Shown here one piece after another: positions 43,126-52,336 of a stretch of 64,000 nucleotides of DNA (position 1 is the first letter of the stretch; every line of letters starts with the position of its first letter). The notes below the pieces were generated by a model. The model saw nothing but the letters and a program-made list of their open reading frames with translations, was not told where the DNA came from and ran no database searches. The DNA is from Streptomyces sp. NBC_01214 (lineage in GTDB: Bacteria > Actinomycetota > Actinomycetes > Streptomycetales > Streptomycetaceae): positions 3,505,001 to 3,569,000 of the forward strand of contig NZ_JAPEOS010000001.1 of the NCBI RefSeq assembly GCF_026340975.1, read 5' to 3'. A program made the position numbers and the translations under genes.

Positions 43126-44043
43126 TCAGTCCGGGTGCAGGGCTTCGGCTCGCTCCTGGAGGGCTTCGAGCAGTGCGCGCACAGGTGGCGTGGGTGGCGT
43201 GCCTGGTGCGGTGTAGACGCCGATGCGGCGCTTGGCGGTGGGCGTGACGGGCAGGGCGCGGGTGTCGTTCCGGTCCTCGACGGCCAGGAAAGGGATGAGG
43301 GCGATTCCGACTCCCGCCGCGACGAGCGCCTGCATGAAGCGGAAATCGCTGGAGCGACAGACCACCTTGGGCGTGAGGCCGTGCGCGGAGGTGAGCGCGT
43401 CGACCGCGTCTCCTAGCAGGTCCCATCCGTGAATCCATGGTTCGTCGGCGACGTCTTCGAGACGGGCCGCTCGGCGCGAGGCGAGTCGGTGGTCGGCGGA
43501 TACAACCAAGCGCAGGTCATCGTGCAGGAGCGGGTGGTAGGTGCAGCGGGCTGCGGCGTCCTTCCAGCTCGGTGGGGGATGCCTGGTGTTGAAGTGGTAG
43601 ACGAGGGCAATATCGGCGCGGCCGTCACCGAGGGCGGCCAGAGCCTGAGTGGGTTCGGATTCGATCACCGTTGTGTCGACGTGGGTGTCGCGTCGCGCCG
43701 CGAGTGCTGCCAGTGCGGGCGCGAGTAGGAAGGCGCCGGCGCTGGGGAAAGTGGCGACGGTCACCGTGGGCGGGCCCTGGTCACGCAGCTGGGCCAGTGT
43801 CCGGTGGGCCCGGTGCAGTTCGCCGTGGACGGTGTCGGCGGTGCGCGCGAGGATCTGGCCCGCCGGGGTGAGGGTGACGCCTCGGGTGCTGCGTTCGAAG
43901 AGCCTCAACCCGGCGGCGCGTTCGAGGGCCGCCATCTGCTGGGAGACCGCCGACGGGGTCATCTGCAGTGCCTGGGCCGCGCGGGCGAAGCTCCCGCGGT
44001 GGGCCACCTCGCGGAACAGGACGAGCCGCTGCACCTCAATCAT
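43126..44043 (-). CDS. LysR family regulator, divergent from EamA exporter
   Basis: A 305-residue LysR protein. The helix-turn-helix contains SFARAAQALQMTPSAVSQQM (residues 18-37) and the effector domain spans about 90-300. It is divergent from a drug/metabolite exporter gene across 70 bases with dyad sequences. Control of the exporter by its substrate is the usual arrangement. It is intact, unlike most of the neighbouring sequence. Confidence 0.87.
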   Translation of the reverse strand: MIEVQRLVLFREVAHRGSFARAAQALQMTPSAVSQQMAALERAAGLRLFERSTRGVTLTPAGQILARTADTVHGELHRAHRTLAQLRDQGPPTVTVATFPSAGAFLLAPALAALAARRDTHVDTTVIESEPTQALAALGDGRADIALVYHFNTRHPPPSWKDAAARCTYHPLLHDDLRLVVSADHRLASRRAARLEDVADEPWIHGWDLLGDAVDALTSAHGLTPKVVCRSSDFRFMQALVAAGVGIALIPFLAVEDRNDTRALPVTPTAKRRIGVYTAPGTPPTPPVRALLEALQERAEALHPD

Positions 44044-44062
44044 CAGTTCCCCTTACTGCCTA

Positions 44063-44088
44063 GTGAGCAATATCGTACTTCTGCTTAC
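44063..44088. promoter_or_regulatory. Imperfect dyad between LysR and EamA genes
   Basis: GTGAGCA-N12-TGCTTAC is an inverted repeat with one mismatch. It overlaps a second dyad on its left side (CTTACT/AGTGAG). It occupies the divergent spacer and is a likely LysR-type binding site. Confidence 0.4.
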
Positions 44089-44113
44089 GACGCATCGATG
44101 TCAGCGTGGCCGC

Positions 44114-45070
44114 ATGATGTTCGATGCACGAGAACGCTCCGGGGCCGCCCTGGCTCTCGGGGCGGTATGCCTCATCGGCGGGTCCGTCGCCGCTGCCACC
44201 CACCTTCACGGCTATCCGCTCATCGGCGGGCAGGCCGTCCGCTACGGGCTCGCGACCGTGTTCCTGCTGATCTGGGCCCGCATACGCAGGCACACCTTCA
44301 TACGGCCCTCCCCGGCCCAGATGGCATGGGTCTTTCTGCTGGCCGCGACCGGGATGGCCGGGTACGGCGTCGTGCTCGTCTACGCCACCTCGATGACCTC
44401 GCCGGGCAATGTCGGTGTCGCGCTGGGCGCCGCACCTTTGATCATCGTCCTGGTCCAGTCCCTGCTCGCTCAGGTGCGTCCCTCCCGGAGTCTGATGGCC
44501 GGGGCCCTGTGTGTGGCCTGTGGGTCCGCCGTGGCACAGCTGTCCACCGGCGGCACAGTGCAGTGGAGCGCCCAGGGCTTCGCGTGGTCGTGCCTGGCCC
44601 TCACCGGAGTGTGCGCGGTCACACTGCTCGGTGCGCCCGCCACCAAGGCGCTCGGATCGCTGACCGCCATCACCTACGCGTGCGCACTCGCCTCGGGCAT
44701 GCTCCTCCTGACCGCCGTGATCACGGGCTCGGTCACCGGGACCCCTGTGCTGCGGCGACCGAGCGGCGCCGAGCTCTCGGCACTGGCCTTCCTCGCCCTC
44801 GGCGTGACCATGGTCGTCTTCCTGATGTGGTACGGAGCCGTCGAGCGGCTCGGCACCGGCCGGACCGGCCTCTTCAACGGCCTCATCCCCCTGGCCTCAC
44901 TTCTGGCCCTGTCCGTGACCGGCACGGCAACCGCCTCCCTCAACCAGATCGCGGGAGCCGCGCTCGTCCTCATCGGCGTCGCCTTCGGACTCCGGGTCAG
45001 GAAACGAGACACCCCACCCCCCTGGGCGGCCGCGGCCGAGCACGTGACGGGCGCCCGCCCCCATAGCTGA
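44114..45070 (+). CDS. EamA/DMT-superfamily transporter
   Basis: A 318-residue membrane protein with about ten transmembrane segments in two EamA repeats, a pattern visible from alternating hydrophobic blocks such as LALGAVCLIGGSVAAA and AWVFLLAATGMAGYGVVLVY. Members export amino acids, metabolites or drugs. The positively charged loops (ARIRRHTF, RVRKRDTP) suggest a cytoplasmic C-terminus. Tandem ATG codons at 44114 and 44117 are both possible starts. It is controlled, by position, by the divergent LysR gene. The substrate is unknown. Confidence 0.85.
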   Translation: MMFDARERSGAALALGAVCLIGGSVAAATHLHGYPLIGGQAVRYGLATVFLLIWARIRRHTFIRPSPAQMAWVFLLAATGMAGYGVVLVYATSMTSPGNVGVALGAAPLIIVLVQSLLAQVRPSRSLMAGALCVACGSAVAQLSTGGTVQWSAQGFAWSCLALTGVCAVTLLGAPATKALGSLTAITYACALASGMLLLTAVITGSVTGTPVLRRPSGAELSALAFLALGVTMVVFLMWYGAVERLGTGRTGLFNGLIPLASLLALSVTGTATASLNQIAGAALVLIGVAFGLRVRKRDTPPPWAAAAEHVTGARPHS

Positions 45071-45186
45071 TGCACTCCCAGGGCCGCCTTGTGACGGGCG
45101 GACCGGGGCAGCGACGGACGCACCTGGCTTGTCCCGGGACTCTCCTGGCCCCAGCCCCGCCCCCCGGCCCCTGTGGAAGATCAGCC

Positions 45187-45310
45187 CTACCCGCCGTCGT
45201 CGTCATCGTCCAGTTCGAGTGTGTCCGGGTCGCGCAGGGGCCGCAGGGCGCTGGAGTCGGCTGGAGGCGGGGTAGCAGTAGCGACCGAGCACGTTGAGGT
45301 TCTCGTGCCC
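45187..45310 (-). pseudogene. C-terminal fragment of a tyrosine-recombinase-like protein
   Basis: The minus strand reads LGHENLNVLGRYCYP, which resembles the terminal His/Tyr motif of tyrosine recombinases. After a one-base frame change it continues with SALRPLRDPDTLELDDDDGG and a stop. Only about 40 codons remain. On the plus strand a separate unknown tail (LFNIKANSPSQGLRPF) runs to the stop near 45420. Confidence 0.35.
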
Positions 45311-45430
45311 AAGGACCGGCATCAACCTCCTGGGCCCTGTTCAACATCAAGGCCAACAGCCCCAGCCAGGGCCTGCGCCCCTTCCGCGCCCCCGACGCCG
45401 ACGATCTGGACGAGGTCTGACGGCCGCACG

Positions 45431-45458
45431 GCCGGGACCGCACGAGGGCGGTCCCGGC
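45431..45458. terminator. Hairpin terminator
   Basis: GCCGGGACCGC-ACGAGG-GCGGTCCCGGC is a perfect 11-bp stem with a six-base loop. It lies ten bases after a stop codon that ends a plus-strand coding remnant. It is a strong factor-independent-like terminator of the kind common in Streptomyces, which lack a long U tract. Confidence 0.7.
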
Positions 45459-45725
45459 CTGTGGGATTGGCGTCCTGACCTGTGGGGCAGGTCAGATCCA
45501 GGTGGGCATGGCCCGCTCGGCGTAGCAGGCGCCGAAGCCGCCGCTGGGAAGGATGAGTCAAGGCCGCCGCCCGTACCCTCGGTGCCCAATCCGCCGACCT
45601 CGACACCGAACAGCGCGCCCGCACCGCCCTCGCCGGGCCTGATCGCCACCGGCATAACCGACGGGGTTTGCTGACTCTACTGACGAGTAGTTAGATTCTC
45701 TGCCGCGAGATCCCGCCGTACTCGC

Positions 45726-45890
45726 TTGATCGTGACCGGCGGGCTCCTCTACAGCGCGGGCGCGGTCGTCTACGCCCTCCAGCGCTCCGACCCCTCACCC
45801 CGCTGGTTCGGTTACCACGAGGTCTTCCACGCCTTGCCGTGGCAGCGTTCACCGCCCATTACACCGCCATCTCCCTCGCCGCCTACTGAC
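45726..45890 (+). pseudogene. Hemolysin III (HlyIII) family C-terminal fragment
   Basis: The frame reads VTGGLLYSAGAVVYALQR and WFGYHEVFHAL, the conserved end of HlyIII/YqfA membrane proteins with the HEVFH metal motif. A frame change near 45836 gives the last segment (AVAAFTAHYTAISLAAY) and stop. The N-terminal five transmembrane segments are absent. Confidence 0.65.
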
Positions 45891-46156
45891 CAGGAGGAGG
45901 TTTTCTTCCAGGACAGGACCGACCCTGGTCGGCTCCCTCTCGGCCGCCCTCGCCCTCCCGCCGCTCATCGCCCTCAGCGGTACCCGACGGCAGACCCGGC
46001 TCGTGGACCGGTGCCTCGCCCCGGTTCCCGTACAGACGGCACCACCGCGCCTGTGCCTTCCCGGCACTGATCCACTTCCGGCCCGCCTTCGACCACGGCC
46101 AGCCTCTGGATGGGAGAACACGTGAACACCACGTTCGACTTCCACGGCAAGACCGC

Positions 46157-46370
46157 CTGATCACCCCGGTCCGCTCCGCCGGTGGACACCGGCGCTACTC
46201 CGGCTATCAGCTGCGCATCGCCGCCGGCGCCCGGGAACTTGTCGACCGGGGCACCCCCATCGAGGCGGCCTGCCGGATCGTCACCTCGAGGACCGACTCG
46301 AGGAAGCGCAGCGCGTCAACGCCGAAGACCATCGTGCCGCCGGATCGGCGCACCCACCGCTGCGGCATGA
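46157..46370 (+). pseudogene. MerR-family regulator remnant
   Basis: The frame reads LITPVRSAGGHRRYSGYQL and ARELVDRGTPIEAACRIVT, the wing and linker of a MerR DNA-binding domain. After a one-base loss near 46281 it continues as LEDRLEEAQRVNAE. The recognition helix upstream is not readable. It is a decayed regulator gene. Confidence 0.55.
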
Positions 46371-46668
46371 GGTGGCCGGAGCTGATGAGCCGCCTTGGAC
46401 AGCAGGAGCGCAGGAGGCGGACGTGCTCCCTGGCCCTCGGCAGGCCGCCCGCCCCCACCCCTGCACGGTGGTCCTCGCGGCCGCTAGGGCTTCATCCGCC
46501 TCGGCTGGTGAACGCGACCGGGAGAGACTGCGCCTGCCGTCCCGGGACGCGGTCCGCAGGTGCCTCGACAACCGCCCCGCCCGCTTACGCATCGACATCA
46601 GCTGGAGATGCCGCTCGTGGGTGGCGCCCTCGCATGTTTCCCGTGTCTGTCGACTGTCCCGGGCAGTG

Positions 46669-46896
46669 TCAGGTCGGTGTGGTCAGGACGCGGTCGGCGT
46701 GGGCGAGTTCGTGGATGTGAGCGGCTTCACCTGTCAGCGGCAGGAAGGGACGCAGGGGACAGCAGGCGGGTGTGTGGTCGTGGTCGACCTCCCAGCTGAG
46801 CAGGTGCGCGAAGTGGGTATGGGCGGTGGAGACGGCGTGGAGGGTGCCAGAGCAGCCCTGGCACACGAGCGATGAGTGGATCACGGGAGTGTCCAC
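46669..46896 (-). CDS. Small hypothetical protein with a CxxC motif
   Basis: A 75-residue frame with VCQGCSGT near residue 12 and several histidines, so it might bind a metal. It overlaps the 3' end of the next minus-strand frame by 16 bases, an operon-like arrangement. I do not recognise it. It may belong to a mobile element. Confidence 0.3.
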   Translation of the reverse strand: MDTPVIHSSLVCQGCSGTLHAVSTAHTHFAHLLSWEVDHDHTPACCPLRPFLPLTGEAAHIHELAHADRVLTTPT

Positions 46897-47246
46897 GGCT
46901 GATCGGTGCCCAGCGGGCCTTCAGTGGGCTGGGCGATTCCTGCCAGGTGGAGCTGACGCAGGGTGGTTTCAGTCTCCCGTTCGAGGTGTTCGATGGACGT
47001 CAGGCGCTGCCACAGGGGGTCGGGGAGGCAGGGGACGGTGGCGCCGCGGGCTGCCCATTTCGCGGCGAGTTGTGTGTACAAGGGTGTGGCCTGGTCCTGA
47101 GCCTCTGCGGTGACCTGGGCACGGGCGTGTGCGGGGTGGCCGAAAGGCCGACGGGGCGTCTGCTCCGGAATACGAGCCTCGGCTCTGCGCTTACCGCTGC
47201 CCACCTCGGCCCGGGGGCTGGAAGGCTCCCAATGATGATCCGTCAC
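46881..47246 (-). CDS. Hypothetical helical protein
   Basis: About 121 residues from a GTG at 47246; earlier starts are possible. The middle part is charged and helical (LYTQLAAKWAARGATVP) and is followed by IEHLERETETTLRQLHLAG. I recall similar small proteins in Streptomyces mobile elements but cannot name a function. It is transcribed together with the CxxC protein. Confidence 0.4.
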   Translation of the reverse strand: MTDHHWEPSSPRAEVGSGKRRAEARIPEQTPRRPFGHPAHARAQVTAEAQDQATPLYTQLAAKWAARGATVPCLPDPLWQRLTSIEHLERETETTLRQLHLAGIAQPTEGPLGTDQPWTLP

Positions 47247-47540
47247 GATCGTCAAAACGATCCTGCCGGCCTGCAGGACACCCCCTTCGCACGGGCGCAG
47301 CTGCGATGCGGTCGGGCCACCTGCCCCACTGTGGGCTTCTCCGAGGTGATGCCAACGCCACACGCAAACCCGTTAACCGTCCTGCCCGGGCAGCGGCACA
47401 TGAGAAGGACTGATGGCCGCCCGATCCCTCGATGGCCGCGGGGTGCGGCACGCGCACGACGCGTGCCCGCTCCCTCTGGTGACGGGGTGTTGTGGGCGTG
47501 TAGCGTTTGAGTCAGCTGTCGTGGTTCGGAAGTTCCCTTT

Positions 47541-47562
47541 GCCCACGCTTTTCGGCGTGGGC
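47541..47562 (+). promoter_or_regulatory. Hairpin in the cold-shock gene leader
   Basis: GCCCACGC-TTTTCG-GCGTGGGC forms an 8-bp stem with a six-base loop, 90 bases before the cspA start. Long structured 5' leaders are usual for cold-shock genes and affect translation at low temperature. A second hairpin (GGCACGCG/CGCGTGCC, 47447-47467) lies further upstream. No other gene is visible in 47247-47652. Confidence 0.5.
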
Positions 47563-47652
47563 GCTTTGCTGTGCTGTGCCGCAGGAACCAGGGCGATCAC
47601 CTCCGTCTTCCGCATGGTGTGGGAGGCGTTCATCGACTGGAAGGCAAGAGAC

Positions 47653-47856
47653 ATGGCTACGGGAACTGTGAAGTGGTTCAACGCGGAGAAGGGCTTCGGC
47701 TTCATCGCTCAGGACGGTGGCGGCCCGGACGTCTTCGCCCACTACTCCGCGATCAACTCCTCGGGCTTCCGCGAGCTCCAGGAAGGCCAGGTCGTCACGT
47801 TCGACGTCACCCAGGGTCAGAAGGGCCCCCAGGCCGAGAACATCAACCCGGCCTGA
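47653..47856 (+). CDS. cspA: Cold-shock protein, CspA family
   Basis: A 67-residue single OB-fold protein with the RNA-binding motifs KGFGFI (RNP1) and DVFAHY (RNP2), starting [14 protein letters not shown]. It binds single-stranded RNA and DNA as a chaperone. The length is exact for the family. It has a long leader with hairpins and a strong terminator downstream, so it is a single-gene transcript. Streptomyces genomes carry several copies. Confidence 0.95.
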   Translation: MATGTVKWFNAEKGFGFIAQDGGGPDVFAHYSAINSSGFRELQEGQVVTFDVTQGQKGPQAENINPA

Positions 47857-47948
47857 GCTTCGCCACCCCGTCTCCGGACTCTGCGGGCGCCCACCCTTCC
47901 GTCCGGACAGCGGACGCCTTCGGTGTCGGCGGGATCCGATGCATACCG

Positions 47949-47986
47949 GACCAGGGCCGCGCAGCGTCTGCTGCGCGGCCCTGGTC
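47949..47986. terminator. Strong hairpin terminator downstream of cspA
   Basis: A perfect 17-bp stem, GACCAGGGCCGCGCAGC paired with its complement across the loop GTCT, lies 93 bases after the cspA stop. No T tract follows, as is normal in Streptomyces. The remainder of 47857-48340 shows no gene. Confidence 0.85.
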
Positions 47987-48340
47987 TGTGTCCAGACCGG
48001 TCTGCCGCGCCGCAAGGCTTCAGCCGGAGGGACCGTGCGTGCCGGCCATCTGCCGTGGACGACTGCGAGGCCGGCGGCCGGTTGGCCGCCGCAAAGGCCA
48101 GACGGGGGCGGCCTGGCTGCGGCCGCTAACCGCACGAGCGACGCGCGTACGGGTTCCTGTGGTCGTGTTCCGGCCGGGGCGCATCGCTTGCGAGCGCCAG
48201 CCGGGATGTCGCTCGGCCCCATGCCCCATTGAGGCCCTCACTGGCAGCCCTCGACTGTCCGGCGCATGCCGGGGAATGAGGAGGGGCGATACGACCCGAG
48301 AGGCCCTGGGCCTGGTTGTCGAGGGTGAGGAGACGAATCT

Positions 48341-48670
48341 GTGAGCAGTGTGTGGATGTACGCGCAGGACAGCGGTTATACGTCCCGGCACTCGCTGGTG
48401 GGCTTCACCGTGGAGGCCGCTGACGGCGTCATCGGGCACGTGGACCGCCAGCAGGACCAGCCCGGCATGCAGCACCTGGTGGTCGACACCGGCGCGTGGG
48501 TGTTCGGCCAGAGCGTGCTGATCCCGGCGGGTGCGATAACCGTCATCGACACCGAAGCGCAGACGGTGAAGGTCGCGCCGAGTCGGGAGCAGATCAGAGT
48601 AGCTCCCCGCTTCACCACCGACAGCGAGACAGCCGACCACCGATACCTGTCGGCGGTCGGCAACTACTAA
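48341..48670 (+). CDS. PRC-barrel domain protein
   Basis: A 109-residue protein with a PRC-barrel-like core: LVGFTVEAADGVIGHVD, then LVVDTGAWVFGQSVLIPAG near residues 47-64. Stand-alone PRC-barrel proteins in Streptomyces are small stress-linked proteins of unknown mechanism. The start is a GTG at 48341, with GAGGGTGAGGAG upstream. It stands alone. Confidence 0.7.
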   Translation: MSSVWMYAQDSGYTSRHSLVGFTVEAADGVIGHVDRQQDQPGMQHLVVDTGAWVFGQSVLIPAGAITVIDTEAQTVKVAPSREQIRVAPRFTTDSETADHRYLSAVGNY

Positions 48671-49455
48671 CTCTCCTTGTGACGCCGAGCGGAGTCGGCT
48701 GCCTGCAGCAGGTCTCCCCGCGTCTGGCGGCAGGGGAGCGAATCCTGGCTCTCATGGAACGTGGCCGCCCTGTCAGCCATCGCTGCACACCAAGGCGCCG
48801 GACGGCCCGAGTTCACGACGTACGAGCAACGGCGGACGCGGTCAGGGTCACCCGCGCGCTCACTCGTCAGGCCTGCGGAGTCCCGAATCCGAGTGGTCTT
48901 TGCGCACGGAATTCCCGGAGGTGAGCACCGGGCGCCCGACGCATGCCAGAGCGACGAGGAGAAGCCGACAGATGTCCGCCACAGTTGAGAGCAGGGATGA
49001 AGCGGTCAACCGTGCGTCGGTGGTGGGCCAGCTGGTTGCGAAGGTGGCCAGTGTCTGCTGGTACGCGCGGTGAGCCGGCGATCGGGCTGGCCCGTGCACG
49101 GCCCGGATCTTCTCTATGAAGTGGGGTATTGGAGGCAAGTGAACCCTGAAATCACCTGGCTTCGGGAGCTGTCGTTAGACCAGAGATCGGTGCCCGACCG
49201 GTCTTTTACGCAGGTCAGACACCGTGCTCAAACTTTAGAAGAAGCCGATCTTTTTGGGGGAATAGCTTACTAATAAGTTCTTGGAGTGCTGGTGGTACAC
49301 GCGCTACACCGCTCCTGACCAGGAAGAATTGACGTGTCTTCCTTCGGCGGACCGGTGCTGGCCCGCAACTGGCCCGGATCTTGGCCTCCTCCGAGGTCGT
49401 GCCGTGTGATGCAAGGCCATGACGGGCGGAGGAAGGCAGCAGGAGCGGGCTGGCT
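48671..49455. other. Spacer without a confident gene
   Basis: A short frame at 48972-49073 (33 codons, MSATVESRDEAVNRASV at the start, preceded by GAGGAGAAG) might be a real small gene or the start of a lost one. The AT-richer patch at about 49235-49290 stands out from the surroundings but matches nothing I know. Confidence 0.4.
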
Positions 49456-49921
49456 GACGCCGGTCGTCCGTGCCGGTGCGGCGCTCGCGGCGCTCGGGTC
49501 GCTGCTGGCGCTCATTCTTGGAGTCTCGCGCACGACGTTGGCGATGGCCAGGGACCGGCACCTGCCGCACGCCCTGGCCGCCGTCCACCCCCGCAATCAG
49601 GTGCCGCACCGGGCCGAGCTCGTCGTCGGTGCGGTCGTCGCGGTGCTCGCCGCGACCGCCGACGTACGCGGGGCGATCGGCTTCTCCTCCTTTGGCGTCC
49701 TGGTCTACTACGCGATCGCCAACGCCTCCGCCTGGACCCTCACAGCGTCCGAAGGACGGCCGGCGCGGATCATCCCCGTGGTGGGGCCGGCCGGCTGCCT
49801 GGTCCTGGCCTTCGCCCTGCCAGGCTCATCGGTGATCACCGGCGCGGCGGTCCTGGCCGCGGGCGCCGCCGCGTACGGGATCCGCCGCACGATCGCCGCC
49901 AGGAAGGCGAAGCGGTGGTAG
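49456..49921 (+). pseudogene. C-terminal fragment of an amino acid/APC-type permease
   Basis: The frame resembles the last third of Streptomyces APC permeases: ALGSLLALILGVSRTTLAMA, RDRHLPHALAAVHPR and VPHRAELVVGAVVAVLAA, with about four hydrophobic segments. No start codon or N-terminal two thirds is present; the preceding sequence is unrelated. It is a truncated relic upstream of an intact but different permease. Confidence 0.65.
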
Positions 49922-50315
49922 GGCGCGACGCGCCCTGGGTCCGCAGGAACCGGCGGTATACCGGCGCCACACGGCACGATGTCGCCACCACCACTCCCGA
50001 CAGCGAAAAGGGGCAGCCTCCCATGTCTTTGCTCAACTCCTGGCAGCCGAAGCTCACCGCGACGCACGCCTGAACCGCACCGCCGACCTGACGGCGACCG
50101 GAGCAGCCGTGGTCACCGGCCGCTGACTGGACGCAGCCATGCGGCTGGCCAGCGGGCTCAGCGTTCAAGTGCCCTGTCAACACAGCGGATTTCGGCTCTT
50201 CGGCAACGGACTTCTGACGTATTCTTGACGACTGGTGTGCCGGGAAGTCTGGTCGGCGGTCAGGAGCCATGGGCCATTCCGTGGGCTCCGGCTCTCGCCT
50301 TGAAAGGCATCCCTC
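49922..50315. other. Upstream region of the APC permease
   Basis: A 16-codon frame at 50023-50073 (MSLLNSWQPKLTATHA) begins nine bases after AAGGGG and could be a leader peptide. I looked for a c-di-AMP (ydaO-type) riboswitch, which often precedes KimA-like genes, and could not recognise its conserved elements. A promoter probably lies near 50170-50220 (TTGACG at 50225). Confidence 0.35.
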
Positions 50316-51713
50316 ATGACCGCCATACAGCAGTCCGCTGCGCCTGCGCCCCTGCCAGGCGGGCCCGGCCGCCGCAGTCCGCGCCGCTCGGTCCTCTTCT
50401 TCGCGTTCGCCTTCGCCGTGATCGCAGATCCAGTCTCCTCCGTCGCGTACGCCATCGAGGCGGCGCTGCGCGCCCTGCAGGGCGATCTCGCCCTACTGCT
50501 GCCGACGATGTCGCTGGTGGTGGGCCTGGTCGTGGTGGTCACCGCCAACTACTGGCAGCTGGTGCGCCGTTTCCCCAAGGGCGGTGGGGCGGCGGCCGCG
50601 GCCGGGCGGGCCTTCGGGCCGCGCTGGACGTTCGTACCGATCGGCGCGCTCGTCGTCGACTTCGTCCTGACCATCGGGATCTCCATCGCGGCCGCCGCCA
50701 GCGCCGTGATCGCCCTCTTCCCCGCCGCCGCGCCCTTCCGCGTCCCGCTCGCCCTCCTCCTGCTGCTGGTCGTCGCCGGGCTGACCTGGTTCGGACACGG
50801 CGGGCGGCTGCTGTTCGCCGTCATGACCGTGCTCTTCGTACTCGTCTGCGTCGCCGTACTCGTACACGGCTTCGTCTCGCCCCACACCGTCGGCGAGGCC
50901 CCGGCCTCGACCGACCCGGGCCGCTCCGCCGCCCTTGCGGTCGTCCTCGCCTTCCCCGTCGCGATGGCCCTGGCCACCGGCATCGAGGCGCCGTCCACGG
51001 CCATTGCCCAGCTCGGGCAGCTGGACGACACCCACCGCCGCCGCTTCGGGCGCGGTACGCTCGCCCTTCTCCTGGTCATCGTCGGCGGCCTCACCCTGGC
51101 CCTGACCGTGCTCGCCGTACGCCTGCGCATTGGCATCCCGGGCAAGGACTCCACCCAGATCGCCGACATCGCCCATGCCGCCACCGGCTCCGGCTGGCTC
51201 TACGGAGCCTTCCAGCTCACCAGCTCCCTCCTGCTCCTGGCTGCCGCGAGCTCCTCGTTCCAGGCCGGCCCCGGACTCCTCAAGGCCCTCGCCGGATCCC
51301 CGGAGCACCCGGGCGTCCTGCCGTCAGCGCTGGGCCGGACGAACCGGCACCACACCCCGTACTGGTCCGTCCTCGTCTACCTGGGTGCGGCGGCTGTGAT
51401 CATCGTGGCCGCGGCAGGGGAGGAGCAGGAACTCGTCCTCTTCTACGCGGTCGCGGTGTTCGTCAGCTTCCTCGTGGGGCTGATGGCCATGACCCGCTTC
51501 GCCCGTACCGAGCGCAAGCCCGCCCTCGCCTGGCTGAATGCCATGGCGGCCGTCGCGGTGGCCTTCACCCTCCTGGTGAACCTCCTCCGCGGCTGGCCTG
51601 TCCTCTCCCTGGTCGCCACCCTCGCCATCGGCGGAGCCTTCTACCTCCGCTGGGTCCGAGCCGGACGTCCTTCCGGCATCGAGGACGTGGAAGCCCGTGC
51701 CGAAGCCGACTGA
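50316..51713 (+). CDS. APC superfamily permease, KimA-like
   Basis: A 465-residue membrane protein with about twelve hydrophobic segments. The N-terminal signature ADPVSSVAYAIEAALRALQG and the following YWQLVRRFPKGGGAAAAAGR resemble KimA/YdaO potassium importers and related APC permeases. It lacks the long C-terminal cytoplasmic domain of Bacillus KimA (about 600 residues). Location beside KdpD-like sensors and an NhaP antiporter supports an ion-related role, but amino acid transport remains possible. It has an ATG at 50316 with GAAAGG upstream. Confidence 0.7.
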   Translation: MTAIQQSAAPAPLPGGPGRRSPRRSVLFFAFAFAVIADPVSSVAYAIEAALRALQGDLALLLPTMSLVVGLVVVVTANYWQLVRRFPKGGGAAAAAGRAFGPRWTFVPIGALVVDFVLTIGISIAAAASAVIALFPAAAPFRVPLALLLLLVVAGLTWFGHGGRLLFAVMTVLFVLVCVAVLVHGFVSPHTVGEAPASTDPGRSAALAVVLAFPVAMALATGIEAPSTAIAQLGQLDDTHRRRFGRGTLALLLVIVGGLTLALTVLAVRLRIGIPGKDSTQIADIAHAATGSGWLYGAFQLTSSLLLLAAASSSFQAGPGLLKALAGSPEHPGVLPSALGRTNRHHTPYWSVLVYLGAAAVIIVAAAGEEQELVLFYAVAVFVSFLVGLMAMTRFARTERKPALAWLNAMAAVAVAFTLLVNLLRGWPVLSLVATLAIGGAFYLRWVRAGRPSGIEDVEARAEAD

Positions 51714-51821
51714 TCCGAAGCGGTCAGTACATCGACCACGATCCGCAGGCCCGGTCGGCCGGGCCCTCGTAAGGCCCACAACAATCACCCATGGCACACA
51801 CCCACTGAAAGGAGCGCCCGC

Positions 51822-52130
51822 ATGGGGATCCGTTACGGCATCGGCGCACTGATCGCTGTCACAGCGCTACTGCTCGCCGGCTCCGGCATCGCCACACTCA
51901 GCAGGGGCTGGCTGCTGCCCTGGCAGCGGCGGCACATCGTCCGCGTCAGGCTTTTCGGCTGGGCGCAACTCCTGATCGCGATCGCGCTGGGCATCCAGCT
52001 GATCGGTCTCCTGGCGGTCGATTCCGCCTACCGCACCATGTTCACCATGCCCGGTACCGTGGTGTTGCTGTTCGCCCTGGTGTTGATCACGCGTGCGCAG
52101 CGTCCGAGAGGCACCGGCCAAGGAGGCTGA
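51822..52130 (+). CDS. Small membrane protein, three transmembrane segments
   Basis: A 102-residue protein with hydrophobic segments at about residues 6-24, 45-65 and 75-92 separated by Arg-rich loops (WQRRHIVRVR, RAQRPRG). I do not recognise the family. GAAAGGAGC precedes the ATG at good spacing. It lies between the permease and the KdpD-like gene on the same strand, so it may be part of that ion-homeostasis group. Confidence 0.6.
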   Translation: MGIRYGIGALIAVTALLLAGSGIATLSRGWLLPWQRRHIVRVRLFGWAQLLIAIALGIQLIGLLAVDSAYRTMFTMPGTVVLLFALVLITRAQRPRGTGQGG

Positions 52131-52336
52131 GCCCGGGGACGACGGTCCGATTCGCTGCCTCGCCGCCGTCCTCGACACCGTGTGTGGGGAAGCCATGCCG
52201 CCCGAGAGCAGCCGTTTCTCGTATCGGGGCGCCTGACCGGCGATCCTGCGCGCGGATTGCGAGCGCGGGAGCGCGGTTGGGCGCACCATGGGATGCGGGG
52301 GCCGAGGGGGTGTGACGAGCGGGCAGGAGCCCGTCG

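Noticed and set aside
49922..50315. c-di-AMP riboswitch upstream of the KimA-like permease
   Set aside because: The conserved elements of the ydaO motif could not be found by eye; a covariance-model search would settle it.
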